The notes under the pieces were generated by a model, which saw only the letters and a list, made by a program, of their open reading frames with translations, searched no databases and was not told the DNA's origin. Source: Meridianimarinicoccus zhengii (GTDB lineage Bacteria; Pseudomonadota; Alphaproteobacteria; Rhodobacterales; Rhodobacteraceae). From it: a stretch of 64,000 nt of DNA. Every line of letters starts with the position of its first letter. Within the stretch, counting starts at the first letter, position 1. Made by a program: the position numbers and the translations under genes. Below, in pieces: positions 35,503-44,080 of this stretch. Location: NCBI RefSeq assembly GCF_003254465.1, contig NZ_QDFI01000006.1, positions 36,735-100,734 on the forward strand. The letters run 5' to 3'.

Positions 35503-35522
35503 AACACGAAGAGGAGGACAGG

Positions 35523-36371
35523 ATGGAAGGTTTCGGCGTGCATACGAGCATGTGGACCATGAGCTGGGACAGGGACGGCTGCGAGCGCGCGGTGGCGCAG
35601 GCCGTGTTGCACGGCATGGATTTCCTTGAAATCGCGCTTCTCCGCCCCGACGCGGTGGACACCACGCACAGCCGCAAGGTGCTGGAGGCGGCGGGGATGC
35701 GCGCGGTCTGTTCGCTCGGCCTGCCGGAAGCGGTCTGGGCCTCGCGCAACCCCGACGGCGCCGTGGATTTCCTGCGCGTCGCGCTCGATGCCGCGGCCGC
35801 CATCGGGGCGGAGGCGCTGAGCGGCGTGATCTATGGCGGCATCGGCGAACGCAGCGGGCAGCCGCCCACGACCGGCGAACTGGACAATGTCGCCCGCGCA
35901 CTGACCGCCGCCGCGGCCCATGCGAAATCTCTGGGTCTGTCGCTGGGGATCGAACCGGTGAACCGTTACGAGTCGCATCTGCTGAACACGGGCTGGCAGG
36001 CGGTGGCGATGGTCGAACGGATCGGGGCCGACAACTTGTTCGTACATCTCGACACCTACCACATGAATATCGAGGAAAAGGGTATCGCCCAGGGGATCCT
36101 CGATGCGCGCGAGCACCTGCGCTACATCCACCTGTCGGAATCCGATCGCGGCACGCCCGGTGCCGGGACCGTGCCCTGGGACGAGGTCTTCGCCACGCTG
36201 AAAGCCGTTGGCTTCCGGGGCGGGCTGGCCATGGAAAGCTTCATCGACATGCCGCCCGAGATCGCCCACGGCCTGTCCGTGTGGCGTCCGGTCGCGTCCG
36301 GCGCGGACGAGGTGATGGGCAACGGGCTGCCTTTCCTGCGCAACAAGTCCCGTCAGTACGGTCTGATCTGA
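35523..36371 (+). CDS. Sugar epimerase/isomerase of the D-tagatose 3-epimerase-like TIM-barrel family
   Basis: The 282-residue protein belongs to the AP_endonuc_2 barrel family. Metal-binding residues of ketose 3-epimerases are visible: Glu in LGIEPVNRYESHLLNT, Asp/His in VHLDTYHMNIEE, His in IHLSESDRGTPGAGTVPW and Glu in LAMESF. The family interconverts ketoses or ketose phosphates at C3. It sits 20 bp after a SorC gene, facing the ABC-DhaKL operon. A role in epimerising an erythrulose or other ketose before or after phosphorylation is plausible. Confidence 0.85.
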   Translation: MEGFGVHTSMWTMSWDRDGCERAVAQAVLHGMDFLEIALLRPDAVDTTHSRKVLEAAGMRAVCSLGLPEAVWASRNPDGAVDFLRVALDAAAAIGAEALSGVIYGGIGERSGQPPTTGELDNVARALTAAAAHAKSLGLSLGIEPVNRYESHLLNTGWQAVAMVERIGADNLFVHLDTYHMNIEEKGIAQGILDAREHLRYIHLSESDRGTPGAGTVPWDEVFATLKAVGFRGGLAMESFIDMPPEIAHGLSVWRPVASGADEVMGNGLPFLRNKSRQYGLI

Positions 36372-36406
36372 ACGGCGGGCATCGGAACGCTATGTCTCGG
36401 CAGGCT

Positions 36407-36418
36407 TGACAAAAGTCA
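36407..36418. promoter_or_regulatory. TGAC-AAAA-GTCA dyad before the second SorC gene
   Basis: A 4+4 bp dyad with A4 centre lies 43 bp upstream of the second SorC regulator. Its 10-mer ACAAAAGTCA (36409-36418) recurs, in reverse orientation, at 39892-39901 between mtnK and the next ABC transporter. This suggests a shared operator for that regulator. Confidence 0.45.
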
Positions 36419-36460
36419 CGATTGCCTGTCGCCTGTCGAGACTGCCATCCGGAGGATGCG

Positions 36461-37435
36461 ATGCCGGCAACAGGGTCCCAGCGGTCATCCCGCCAGGTCA
36501 CGGGTGACGACATCGTCATCGAGACCGCGTGGCTCTATTATGAGAACGGCCTGAACCAGACCGAGATCGCGGCGCGGCTCGACGTGTCACGGGCGACGGT
36601 GGTCAACTACCTTCAGCTTGCGCGGGAACGGGGCCATGTGCAGGTGCGGCTTTCCCATGACGCATTTACCGGGCACAGGCTGGCCATGGCGCTGCGCGAC
36701 GCCTTCGGGCTGGCGGGCGCCTTCGTGGTGCCCGACCAGGGTGGAATCGCGGCTGACATCGCCGCGCGGGTCGTGCGGGGGGCCGCGGACTGGCTGCCCA
36801 GCCTGCTGGCCCCGGGCGACCGTCTTGGCGTGGCGTGGGGCAAGACGATCTATGACCTGTCGGAAGCCCTTGAACCCCGGCCCATCGCGGGTCTGACGGT
36901 GCTGCAACTGGTGGGATCCATGGCCACGCCCTACGGGTTTTCGGCGGATGTCTGTTCCTCGAACGTGGCCCACAGGCTGGGGGCGTCCTGCGTCAACCTG
37001 CATGTCCCCGCGATCCTGTCCGAGGCGCGGATCGCGCGGATGCTGCGGGCCGAGCACCTGATCGCCGCACAATTCGATGCGATCAACAGCTTCACCAAGA
37101 CCCTGTTCGCGGTTGGGTCCTGTGGCGAGGACAGCCATGTCGTGTCATCCGGCGTGGCGACGCGGCAGGATCTGGCATGGTACCTGGGGCAGGGCGCAGT
37201 GGGCGTGCTGTGCGGGCGGTTCATCGACCGGGCGGGCGCGCATATCGAAGGGCCGCTCGACGACAGGATGATGGCGGTGGACCTTGCGCGGATGCGGGAC
37301 CGCGATGCAGGGATACTGGTCGTCGCCGGGCCGGAGCGGATCACGGCGGCGGTGGCGGCGATCCGGGGCGGTTACGCCACCCATCTCGTCACCTCGGTCG
37401 CGCAAGCGGAGGGGATGCTCGCGCTGGCCCGGTGA
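36461..37435 (+). CDS. SorC-family transcriptional regulator
   Basis: The 324-residue protein has an HTH (ETAWLYYENGLNQTEIAARLDVSRATVVNYL, ~23-53) and a SorC effector domain (GVAWGKTIYDLSEAL, LQLVGSMATPYGFS, ILVVAGPERITAAVAAIRGGY). RBS GGAGG before the ATG at 36461 decides the start. It ends 5 bp from the convergent mtnA. The shared 10-mer between its own promoter and the mtnK/ABC intergenic region suggests it controls those genes (inference). Confidence 0.9.
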   Translation: MPATGSQRSSRQVTGDDIVIETAWLYYENGLNQTEIAARLDVSRATVVNYLQLARERGHVQVRLSHDAFTGHRLAMALRDAFGLAGAFVVPDQGGIAADIAARVVRGAADWLPSLLAPGDRLGVAWGKTIYDLSEALEPRPIAGLTVLQLVGSMATPYGFSADVCSSNVAHRLGASCVNLHVPAILSEARIARMLRAEHLIAAQFDAINSFTKTLFAVGSCGEDSHVVSSGVATRQDLAWYLGQGAVGVLCGRFIDRAGAHIEGPLDDRMMAVDLARMRDRDAGILVVAGPERITAAVAAIRGGYATHLVTSVAQAEGMLALAR

Positions 37436-37440
37436 TCCGC

Positions 37441-38544
37441 TCAGGCGGTGGAGCGACGCTCCGGGAACAAGCCCAGCAGCCCGTCGCGGCTGGCGGCGGC
37501 AACGCCGCGTTCGGTGATCAGACCGGAAACGAGCCGTGCGGGCGTCACGTCGAACGCCGGGTTGCCGCCCGGTGTGCCGTCGGGCGAGATCTGCACGAAG
37601 CGCGCCGTCCCGTCGTCGTCGCGGCCATAGACATGGGTGACCTCGCGCCCGGCGCGTTCCTCGATCGGGATCTCGGTCAGCCCGTCCGATACGGTCCAGT
37701 CGATGGTCGAGGACGGCAGCGCCACGTAGAACGGCACGCCGTTGTCATGGGCCGCGAGCGCCTTCAGATACGTCCCGATCTTGTTGCACACGTCGCCCGA
37801 CGCCGTGGTCCGGTCGGTGCCGACGATCACCATGTCGACCTGCCCGTGCTGCATCAGGTGCCCGCCCGCGTTGTCCACGATCAGGTGATGGGGGATGCCC
37901 GCACCGGCCATTTCCCACGCGGTCAGTTGCGCGCCCTGGTTGCGGGGGCGGGTTTCGTCCACCCAGACATGGATGGGAATGCCCGCCGCCTGCGCGTGAT
38001 ACATTGGCGACGTGGCGGTGCCCCAGTCCACCGTCGCCAGCCAGCCCGCGTTGCAATGGGTCAGGATGTTCACTGCTTCTCCGGGCGCCTTCGTCGCCGC
38101 GATCTCGCGGATGATGGCCAGCCCGTGTTCCCCGATCAGGCGGTTCGTCTCCACGTCTTCATCGCAGATCGCCGCGGCCTTGGCGAAGGCGGCCACGGCC
38201 CGGTCGCCGGGCGGCAGCGGTCGCAGCAGCGCCCGCATCGCGTCCAGCGCCCACCGCAGATTGATCGCCGTGGGGCGCGTGGCGTGCAGCAGATCGTAAG
38301 CCCGCGCCAGCGCCGCGTCGGACGGGTCGCGCGCCATTTCGCAGGCGATGCCATACGCCGCCGTCGCCCCGATCAGCGGCGCGCCGCGCACCCACATGTC
38401 GCGGATCGCGGTTGCGAAATCGTCAAGGCTGTCCAGCGTGGCGATGGGAAAATCATGGGGCAGCCAGCGCTGGTCGATGATGCGCACGTCACCCGTCGCG
38501 CCGTCGCGCCAGATGGATCGGTAATGGGTGTCGCCAACCTTCAT
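37441..38544 (-). CDS. mtnA: S-methyl-5-thioribose-1-phosphate isomerase
   Basis: The 367-residue protein has the MtnA/eIF2B-like fold. It shows [18 protein letters not shown], the catalytic Cys164 in [18 protein letters not shown], Asp244 in [19 protein letters not shown], and a C-terminal [20 protein letters not shown]. It converts methylthioribose 1-phosphate to methylthioribulose 1-phosphate in methionine salvage. It overlaps mtnK by 4 nt. Homologues acting on ribose 1-phosphate analogues exist, but pairing with mtnK supports MtnA. Confidence 0.93.
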   Translation of the reverse strand: MKVGDTHYRSIWRDGATGDVRIIDQRWLPHDFPIATLDSLDDFATAIRDMWVRGAPLIGATAAYGIACEMARDPSDAALARAYDLLHATRPTAINLRWALDAMRALLRPLPPGDRAVAAFAKAAAICDEDVETNRLIGEHGLAIIREIAATKAPGEAVNILTHCNAGWLATVDWGTATSPMYHAQAAGIPIHVWVDETRPRNQGAQLTAWEMAGAGIPHHLIVDNAGGHLMQHGQVDMVIVGTDRTTASGDVCNKIGTYLKALAAHDNGVPFYVALPSSTIDWTVSDGLTEIPIEERAGREVTHVYGRDDDGTARFVQISPDGTPGGNPAFDVTPARLVSGLITERGVAAASRDGLLGLFPERRSTA

Positions 38545-39812
38545 GCCTCGTCCCCTTCCGCTGCTGTCCGTGCCCGCGCCATGTCAAGCACGTCGTCCAT
38601 TGTGGTGATGTTGCGCCGCGACAGCACAAGGTCGCGCCCCAGCCGCAGGCTGCGCGCCTCCAGCGGGGCGCGGATGTCCGGGTCTTCGATGCTGTCGAAC
38701 TCGGCCACATGGGCAAGCCCGAGGATGCGCCGGTGCATTTCCACCCCGGCAAATCCCAGCAGATCGGTGAAGATCTCGGCCAGCAGGTCGTCGCGCGCCC
38801 GATCTGACGCCGCGACGTGGCCCTGGTCCTCGTAGAGCGTTGCGGGATAGAGGATGCCTGTCCGCTCCGTCGACCAAAGCCTGCGGAACTCTTCGCAGAA
38901 CGCATCCCATGTCTCGCGGATCACATCGAGCAGCCAGTCCTGATAGGCCGCGCAGGCCCCCGCATCGGAAATATGGGCGGGCATCGCCTGATGCGCCATC
39001 AGGTAGTTGCCCACGAGCATCCCGATATCGAAGCCCATTGGCCCGTAGAATGCAAATTCCGGGTCGATCACGCGCACCTTGTCATCCGTCACCATGATCG
39101 ATCCCGCGTGCAGGTCGCCATGGCAGAGCGTTTCGGCCCGCGCGGTGAAGGCGCGCTTGAGGTGCTGCGCTTCGACCTTCAGCGCCGCGTCGGCGCGCAG
39201 GTCGGCGACCACGCCATCGAGCTGCGGGGTCGTGTGCCGGTTCATGGGCGCGTCGAAATAGGGGTCCGTGAACACGAGGTTCTCGGTGATGTCGCACAGC
39301 TCCACATTGCCCGTGAACAGCGCCACATCGGCCTTCTTCGTGGCGGGGTTCATGGCGAGGTCGGAACAGCGAAACGCGGTGCGCGCACAGAACCGGCCCA
39401 TCACCTGCCCCAGCCCCGCGACGCGGCGCCCGGCCATTGTCTGGCCGCGCAGGATGATATGCGGATGCAGCCGTTCCATCACGATCAGCGCCTGATCGCG
39501 GTCGAAATGCAGCACGGCCGGCACGACGCCCGGATCGACGGCGTCCTGCCGGATGAGGGCGTTGTATTCGAACCACGCGCGCTTGAGCGGCAGGGGCCAG
39601 CTGTCGCCCACCAGCCGCACATAGGGCAGCGCCTGCTTGACGATCACCGACCCTGAGCTGCCTTCGACGATGAACACGAGGTTCAGGTTGCCGTCGCCCA
39701 CCTCGGCCACGCGCCATGTCTCTGGCGCGCCGCCCACCGCGTCGGCCATGGTGGCCAGACCGCCCAGCCGCGCAGGCAGCGTGTCCGGGGTCAAGGGTTC
39801 GTAATCGCTCAC
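38541..39812 (-). CDS. mtnK: S-methyl-5-thioribose kinase
   Basis: The 423-residue APH-like kinase has [14 protein letters not shown] at the N-terminus, GDGNLNLVF (glycine-rich loop region), VKQALPYVR, the catalytic CHGDLHAGS and [20 protein letters not shown] at 39812 with GGAGAC ~5 nt upstream is chosen; in-frame sequence further upstream (to 39884) has no RBS. MtnK phosphorylates methylthioribose at C1. The gene is divergent from a CUT2 ABC transporter that could import methylthioribose. Confidence 0.92.
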   Translation of the reverse strand: MSDYEPLTPDTLPARLGGLATMADAVGGAPETWRVAEVGDGNLNLVFIVEGSSGSVIVKQALPYVRLVGDSWPLPLKRAWFEYNALIRQDAVDPGVVPAVLHFDRDQALIVMERLHPHIILRGQTMAGRRVAGLGQVMGRFCARTAFRCSDLAMNPATKKADVALFTGNVELCDITENLVFTDPYFDAPMNRHTTPQLDGVVADLRADAALKVEAQHLKRAFTARAETLCHGDLHAGSIMVTDDKVRVIDPEFAFYGPMGFDIGMLVGNYLMAHQAMPAHISDAGACAAYQDWLLDVIRETWDAFCEEFRRLWSTERTGILYPATLYEDQGHVAASDRARDDLLAEIFTDLLGFAGVEMHRRILGLAHVAEFDSIEDPDIRAPLEARSLRLGRDLVLSRRNITTMDDVLDMARARTAAEGDEA

Positions 39813-39879
39813 GGGTGTCTCCGTCTGCGGGCGCGCGGCCATGCCACCTGCGCAAGGGTAGAAGCGGCTGGCGCCATTT

Positions 39880-39901
39880 GTCAATCACAGTTGACTTTTG
39901 T
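39880..39901. promoter_or_regulatory. Dyad between mtnK and the divergent ABC transporter
   Basis: GTCAA-TCACAG-TTGAC (39880-39895) is a 5-bp-armed inverted repeat. It runs into TGACTTTTGT (39892-39901), the reverse complement of a 10-mer upstream of the second SorC gene. It lies in the 126-bp region that must drive mtnKA one way and the transporter the other. TTGAC could also be a -35 element. Confidence 0.5.
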
Positions 39902-39938
39902 TGGGTCGCTTGCTTTGCTCCGCCGCAGGGGAGGCACC

Positions 39939-41450
39939 ATGGATCGCAGTTTCTGCCGCATGACCGGACTGACGAAGGCGTTCGGGGACAACCTCGTGCT
40001 GCGCGGACTCGACCTCGATCTGCCGGCGGGGCAGGTCACGGCGTTGATGGGCGCGAACGGGGCGGGCAAGTCCACGCTGGTGAAGATCCTGTCCGGCGTC
40101 CATGCAAGCGATGGTGGCCGGATCGAGATCGCGGGCCGGGATTTCGCGCCCGCCACGCCCGCCGAGGCGATCCGCGGCGGCGTGGTCACCGTGCACCAGT
40201 CCATCGATGACGGGGTGATCCCGGATCTGGACGTGGCGTCGAACCTGATGATCGACCGTCTGGCCGAGCCGGGCTACGGATTTTTCCTGCGCCGCGGCGG
40301 TCTGCTGGCAGAGGCGCGCGGGATCGCCGCGCGCATGGGGTTTGATATCGATGTACGGACGCCGGTGGCGCAGCTTGGCGTGGCGGACCGGCAGCTCATC
40401 GCCATCGCGCGGGCCATGTCGCACGAACCTTCGCTGCTGATCCTCGACGAACCCACATCGTCGCTGTCCGCGCTTGAGGCCGAGCGGCTGTTCGCGCTGA
40501 TCGACAGGCTCAAGGCCCGCGGGGTGGCCGTGCTCTATATCTCGCACCGCATGTCCGACATCCGCCGCATCGCCGACCGGATCGTGTCCATGCGTGACGG
40601 CGAAATCGCGGGCGTGTTCGAGGGGGACGCGCTGGATTACGAAGGTGCCGTCAACGCCATGCTGGGCCACGGGCTGACGGATGCGGACCTGACCATGGCC
40701 CAGCCGGGGCGGGCAGTGGTGGAGATGACCGGCCTGCGGCTGCGCGCGGGCGCCCGGCCATTCGACCTGACCCTGCGCGAGAACGAGGTGGTCGCGGTTA
40801 CCGGCCTGCTGGGTAGTGGCAAGACCGCGCTGGCGCTGGCGCTGTTCGGGCTGCACCGGCCCGCGGGTGGTGCGATCCGGCTGGATGGCGCGCCCCATAC
40901 CCCGCGCAGCCCGGCGGCGGCGATCCGGGCGGGGGTGTTCATGTCCGCCAAGGACCGCGCCAGCAACGCCGTGGTGCCCGGCTTCGACATCGCGCGGAAC
41001 ATTTCCGTACCGTTTCTCGGCGCGGTGTCCACACTGTCGGTGGTGTCGCGCGGGCAGGAACGCGCGCAGGCGCAGGATCTGATCGCGGCGCTGGACATCG
41101 TGTGCCGCTCGGACCGTGACGCCATCCTCAGCCTGTCGGGCGGCAACCAGCAAAAGGTGATGCTGGCGCGCTGGTTGTCGCAGGCGTGCCGGTTTCTGGT
41201 GCTGGACGAGCCGTTTCAGGGCGTGGATATCCGGTCGCGCCGCGATATCGGCGCCAAGGTGCGCCGCACGGCGCAGGGGCGCGCGACGCTGGTCTGCGTG
41301 GCGGAACTCGACGAGGCGTTCGAGATCGCCGACCGCATCGTCGTGATGCACGACCACGCCGTGACCGCCGAATTTGTCAACCGCGACGTTGACGTGGGTG
41401 CGATCCTGTCCGCGGTCACCGGCAGCGCAGCCGAAGGACAAGCCGCATGA
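39939..41450 (+). CDS. CUT2 sugar ABC transporter ATPase (second system)
   Basis: The 503-residue tandem ATPase of RbsA type has Walker A GANGAGKST, Q-loop TVHQSIDDGVIPD and Walker B LLILDEPTSSLS in domain one. Domain two has GLLGSGKTALALALFG, LSGGNQQKVMLARWLSQ and VLDEPFQGVDI. ATG at 39939 after AGGGGAGG is chosen over an upstream start at 39891 that would lie in the control dyad. It is coupled to its permease gene by a 4-nt overlap. Confidence 0.94.
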   Translation: MDRSFCRMTGLTKAFGDNLVLRGLDLDLPAGQVTALMGANGAGKSTLVKILSGVHASDGGRIEIAGRDFAPATPAEAIRGGVVTVHQSIDDGVIPDLDVASNLMIDRLAEPGYGFFLRRGGLLAEARGIAARMGFDIDVRTPVAQLGVADRQLIAIARAMSHEPSLLILDEPTSSLSALEAERLFALIDRLKARGVAVLYISHRMSDIRRIADRIVSMRDGEIAGVFEGDALDYEGAVNAMLGHGLTDADLTMAQPGRAVVEMTGLRLRAGARPFDLTLRENEVVAVTGLLGSGKTALALALFGLHRPAGGAIRLDGAPHTPRSPAAAIRAGVFMSAKDRASNAVVPGFDIARNISVPFLGAVSTLSVVSRGQERAQAQDLIAALDIVCRSDRDAILSLSGGNQQKVMLARWLSQACRFLVLDEPFQGVDIRSRRDIGAKVRRTAQGRATLVCVAELDEAFEIADRIVVMHDHAVTAEFVNRDVDVGAILSAVTGSAAEGQAA

Positions 41451-42508
41451 CCGTCGAGGCCGACAAGACAACTGCTTCAACGCGCGCAACGGGGCAGGGC
41501 GGGCGCGTCGCTCTGGATCTGGCGATCCGCTACGGGTTTCTCCTTCTGCTGGCGGGGCTTGTCCTGTTTTTCTCGGTCTTCGCCGAGGGGTTCGCCGGGC
41601 CGCGATCCGCCGTGTTCATCTTTCAGTCGGTGGCGATCACCGGCATCCTCGCGCTGGGGGTGACCTTCACGCTGGTGGTGGGCGGGTTCGACCTGTCCAT
41701 CGGGTCGGTGGCCACGTCGTCGATGATGCTCGCGGCCTACATGATGGTGGTGCTGGAACAGGGCGCGGGGGCCACCATCCTTGCCTGCCTTGTCATGGGC
41801 GCGCTGATCGGGGTCGTGAACGGCATCCTGATCGTGCGCTTCAAGGTGCCGGACCTTCTGGCCACGCTGGGCATGATGTTCCTGCTGGTGGGCCTGCAAC
41901 GCATCCCGACCGAGGGGCGGTCGATTTCCGTCGGCATGACCCTGCCCGATGGCGAGACGGCGGCGGGCGCGTTTTCGCCTGCCTTCCTGACGATGGGGCG
42001 GCACCGGTTCGACTTGTTTCTCGACGATCTGGTCCCGGCGCCGGTGGTGTTCCTGATCGTGATCGGCGTGCTGGTGTGGTGCTTTCTGGAACTGACGCGT
42101 CACGGACGTTTGATGTACGCGGTGGGATCGAACGCCCGCGCTGCCGCGCTGACCGGAACGAACGTCAACGGCTACAAGGTGCTGGCCTACGCGATCTCGG
42201 GTGTGCTGGCGTCGGTCGGGGGCCTTTTGCTGGCGGCGCGGCTGGGCCGGGGGGATATAGCTTCGGGTACCAACCTGCTGCTAGATGCCGTGGCCGCGGC
42301 GCTGATCGGTTTCGCGGTGCTGGGCGCGGCAAAGCCCAACGCCTTCGGGACGGCCATGGGCGCGCTCTTCGTGGGGATCCTGCTGCAGGGCCTCACGATG
42401 ATGAACGCGCCCTATTACACGCAGGATTTCATCAAGGGCGCCGTGCTGGTGGTCGCGCTGGTCTTTACCTTCGCGCTGTCGGCCCGCCGCGCCCGCGGTG
42501 GCGGCTGA
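41447..42508 (+). CDS. CUT2 sugar ABC transporter permease (second system)
   Basis: The 353-residue permease has the family segments TLVVGGFDLSIGSVATSSMM, LIGVVNGILIVRFKVPDLLATLGMMF and YAVGSNARAAALTGTNVNGYK. About nine or ten helices are visible. A longer than usual loop near residue 160-190 (SVGMTLPDGETAAGAFSPAF) is noticeable. This is the only permease gene in this transporter, so it probably works as a homodimer. Confidence 0.93.
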   Translation: MTVEADKTTASTRATGQGGRVALDLAIRYGFLLLLAGLVLFFSVFAEGFAGPRSAVFIFQSVAITGILALGVTFTLVVGGFDLSIGSVATSSMMLAAYMMVVLEQGAGATILACLVMGALIGVVNGILIVRFKVPDLLATLGMMFLLVGLQRIPTEGRSISVGMTLPDGETAAGAFSPAFLTMGRHRFDLFLDDLVPAPVVFLIVIGVLVWCFLELTRHGRLMYAVGSNARAAALTGTNVNGYKVLAYAISGVLASVGGLLLAARLGRGDIASGTNLLLDAVAAALIGFAVLGAAKPNAFGTAMGALFVGILLQGLTMMNAPYYTQDFIKGAVLVVALVFTFALSARRARGGG

Positions 42509-42531
42509 ACAGGAACCAAGGGGAGGACACC

Positions 42532-43581
42532 ATGACAAGAACGACACGCAGGACCGCGCTGGGGCTGATCGCCGCCGCGTTCACGGCTGCCACGGGTGGC
42601 ATAGCCACGGCGCAGGACATGCCGCCGCCCTTCGACGACCCGGGCGAGGTCCGCATCGCGCTGGTGCGGTACCTGTCCACCGGGGATTTCTTCCAGGCCT
42701 ACCTGTCCGGCGTCGAACGGCAGGCCGAGGCGCTCGGGGTCGATCTGCGGATCTTCGACAGCCGCCAGGACGCGGCGTTGCAGGCCGACATGGTGGACCA
42801 GGCCATCGCCCTTGGCGTGGACGGCATCATCATCCAGCACGGCCTGACCGAGTCCATGCGCGAGGCGGCACAACGCGCCGTGGATGCCGGCATCAAGGTC
42901 GTCGCCTTCGACGTGAACGTTGAAAACGCCGCGATCCCGCAGATCGAACAGTCCGATTACCTGCTTGGGGAACTCGCGCTGGAACAGGCGATCCGCGACA
43001 ACGGCACCGAATGGGATGCGGGGTACGTCTACGTCCCCGGCATCGCACCGCTCGACCGTCGCCATGCCGCGTGGGAGGACATCAAGGCCGCCAATCCCGG
43101 TATCCGCGAGGTCGCGCAGATGGGCACGCTCGACAACCCGATCGCCAACTCCAACGCCAACCAGGCGCGGTCGGTGCTGCAGGCGAACCCGACGATCAGC
43201 GTGTTCTTCGCGCCCTACAACGAATTCGCCAAGGGGGTGAAGATCGCCGTGGACGAGGCGGGGCTGACCCCGGACATTTCGATCTATTCGGCCGACGTGT
43301 CCACCGCAGACATCGCCGCGATGCGCGAACCCGACAGCGCATGGAAGGCGACCGTCGCCACCAATCCCGCCGTGGTGGGGGAGGTGTCGGTGCGCGCGCT
43401 GGCAATCATGCTGGCGGGGGGCGATCCGGGTGCGCAGGTGGTCGTGCCGCCGACGCTCATCACACAAGCGATGCTGAACGACATGGACATCACCAACATG
43501 GAAACCCTGTCGGAAAGACTGCCGCAGTTCGCCCATGCGGACGTGGCCATGACCGACTGGATGCCGCTGCCGCCGCGCTGA
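42532..43581 (+). CDS. Sugar ABC transporter substrate-binding protein (second system)
   Basis: The 349-residue Peripla_BP_4 protein has a Tat-like signal (TRRTALGLIAAAFTAATGGIATA). Its body reads IALVRYLSTGDFFQAYLSGVERQAEALGVDLRIFDSRQD, then QAIALGVDGIIIQHG, FDVNVENAAIPQIEQ and VFFAPYNEFAKGVKIAVDEAG. RBS GGGGAGG precedes the ATG. The ligand is unknown; proximity to mtnK/mtnA and the mutarotase suggests a pentose derivative such as methylthioribose. Confidence 0.9.
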   Translation: MTRTTRRTALGLIAAAFTAATGGIATAQDMPPPFDDPGEVRIALVRYLSTGDFFQAYLSGVERQAEALGVDLRIFDSRQDAALQADMVDQAIALGVDGIIIQHGLTESMREAAQRAVDAGIKVVAFDVNVENAAIPQIEQSDYLLGELALEQAIRDNGTEWDAGYVYVPGIAPLDRRHAAWEDIKAANPGIREVAQMGTLDNPIANSNANQARSVLQANPTISVFFAPYNEFAKGVKIAVDEAGLTPDISIYSADVSTADIAAMREPDSAWKATVATNPAVVGEVSVRALAIMLAGGDPGAQVVVPPTLITQAMLNDMDITNMETLSERLPQFAHADVAMTDWMPLPPR

Positions 43582-43630
43582 GCCTGTCCGGGGCCGCCAC
43601 GGCGCGGCCCCGACCCCGGGAGGAGACAAC

Positions 43631-44080
43631 ATGCTGAAGACCATCGATCCGCGGATCACGCCCGAGCTGATGGACTGCTTGATCCGGCTGGGGCATGGCG
43701 ACGAGATCGTGATCGCCGACCGCAACTTTCCCGCGGCCTCCACGGCGGCGCATTGCGTCCTGCCCGACGTGATCCGGCTGCCGGGGTTCGACGCGCCCGA
43801 CGCGGTGGCGCTGATCACGACGCTCATGCCCATCGACAATTTCACCGATTACGGCGCGCTACGGATGGAGGTGGACGGGGAACCGGACCGGGTGGATTCG
43901 GTCCATGCCGACACCTTCGCCGTCCTCGAAAAGGCCGCCCCGTCGGGTGCACATCTGCGCAGCCTCGAACGGCAGGCGTTCTATGCCCATGCGAAAACGG
44001 CCTTCGCGGTGGTGGCGTGCTCCGAGGACCGGCCCTTCGGCTGCTTCATCCTGCGGATGGGCGTTGTGTTTCCGGACTAA
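43631..44080 (+). CDS. FucU/RbsD-family sugar mutarotase
   Basis: The 149-residue protein has the RbsD/FucU pattern: MLKTIDPRITPELMDCLIRLGHGDEIVIADRNFPA with the catalytic-site His/Asp near residue 22-30, and YAHAKTAFAVVACSEDRPFGCFILRMGV at the C-terminus. It would speed up interconversion of sugar anomers after uptake. It is the last gene of the transporter operon, and its TAA overlaps the TAG of the convergent RuBisCO-like gene. Confidence 0.92.
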   Translation: MLKTIDPRITPELMDCLIRLGHGDEIVIADRNFPAASTAAHCVLPDVIRLPGFDAPDAVALITTLMPIDNFTDYGALRMEVDGEPDRVDSVHADTFAVLEKAAPSGAHLRSLERQAFYAHAKTAFAVVACSEDRPFGCFILRMGVVFPD

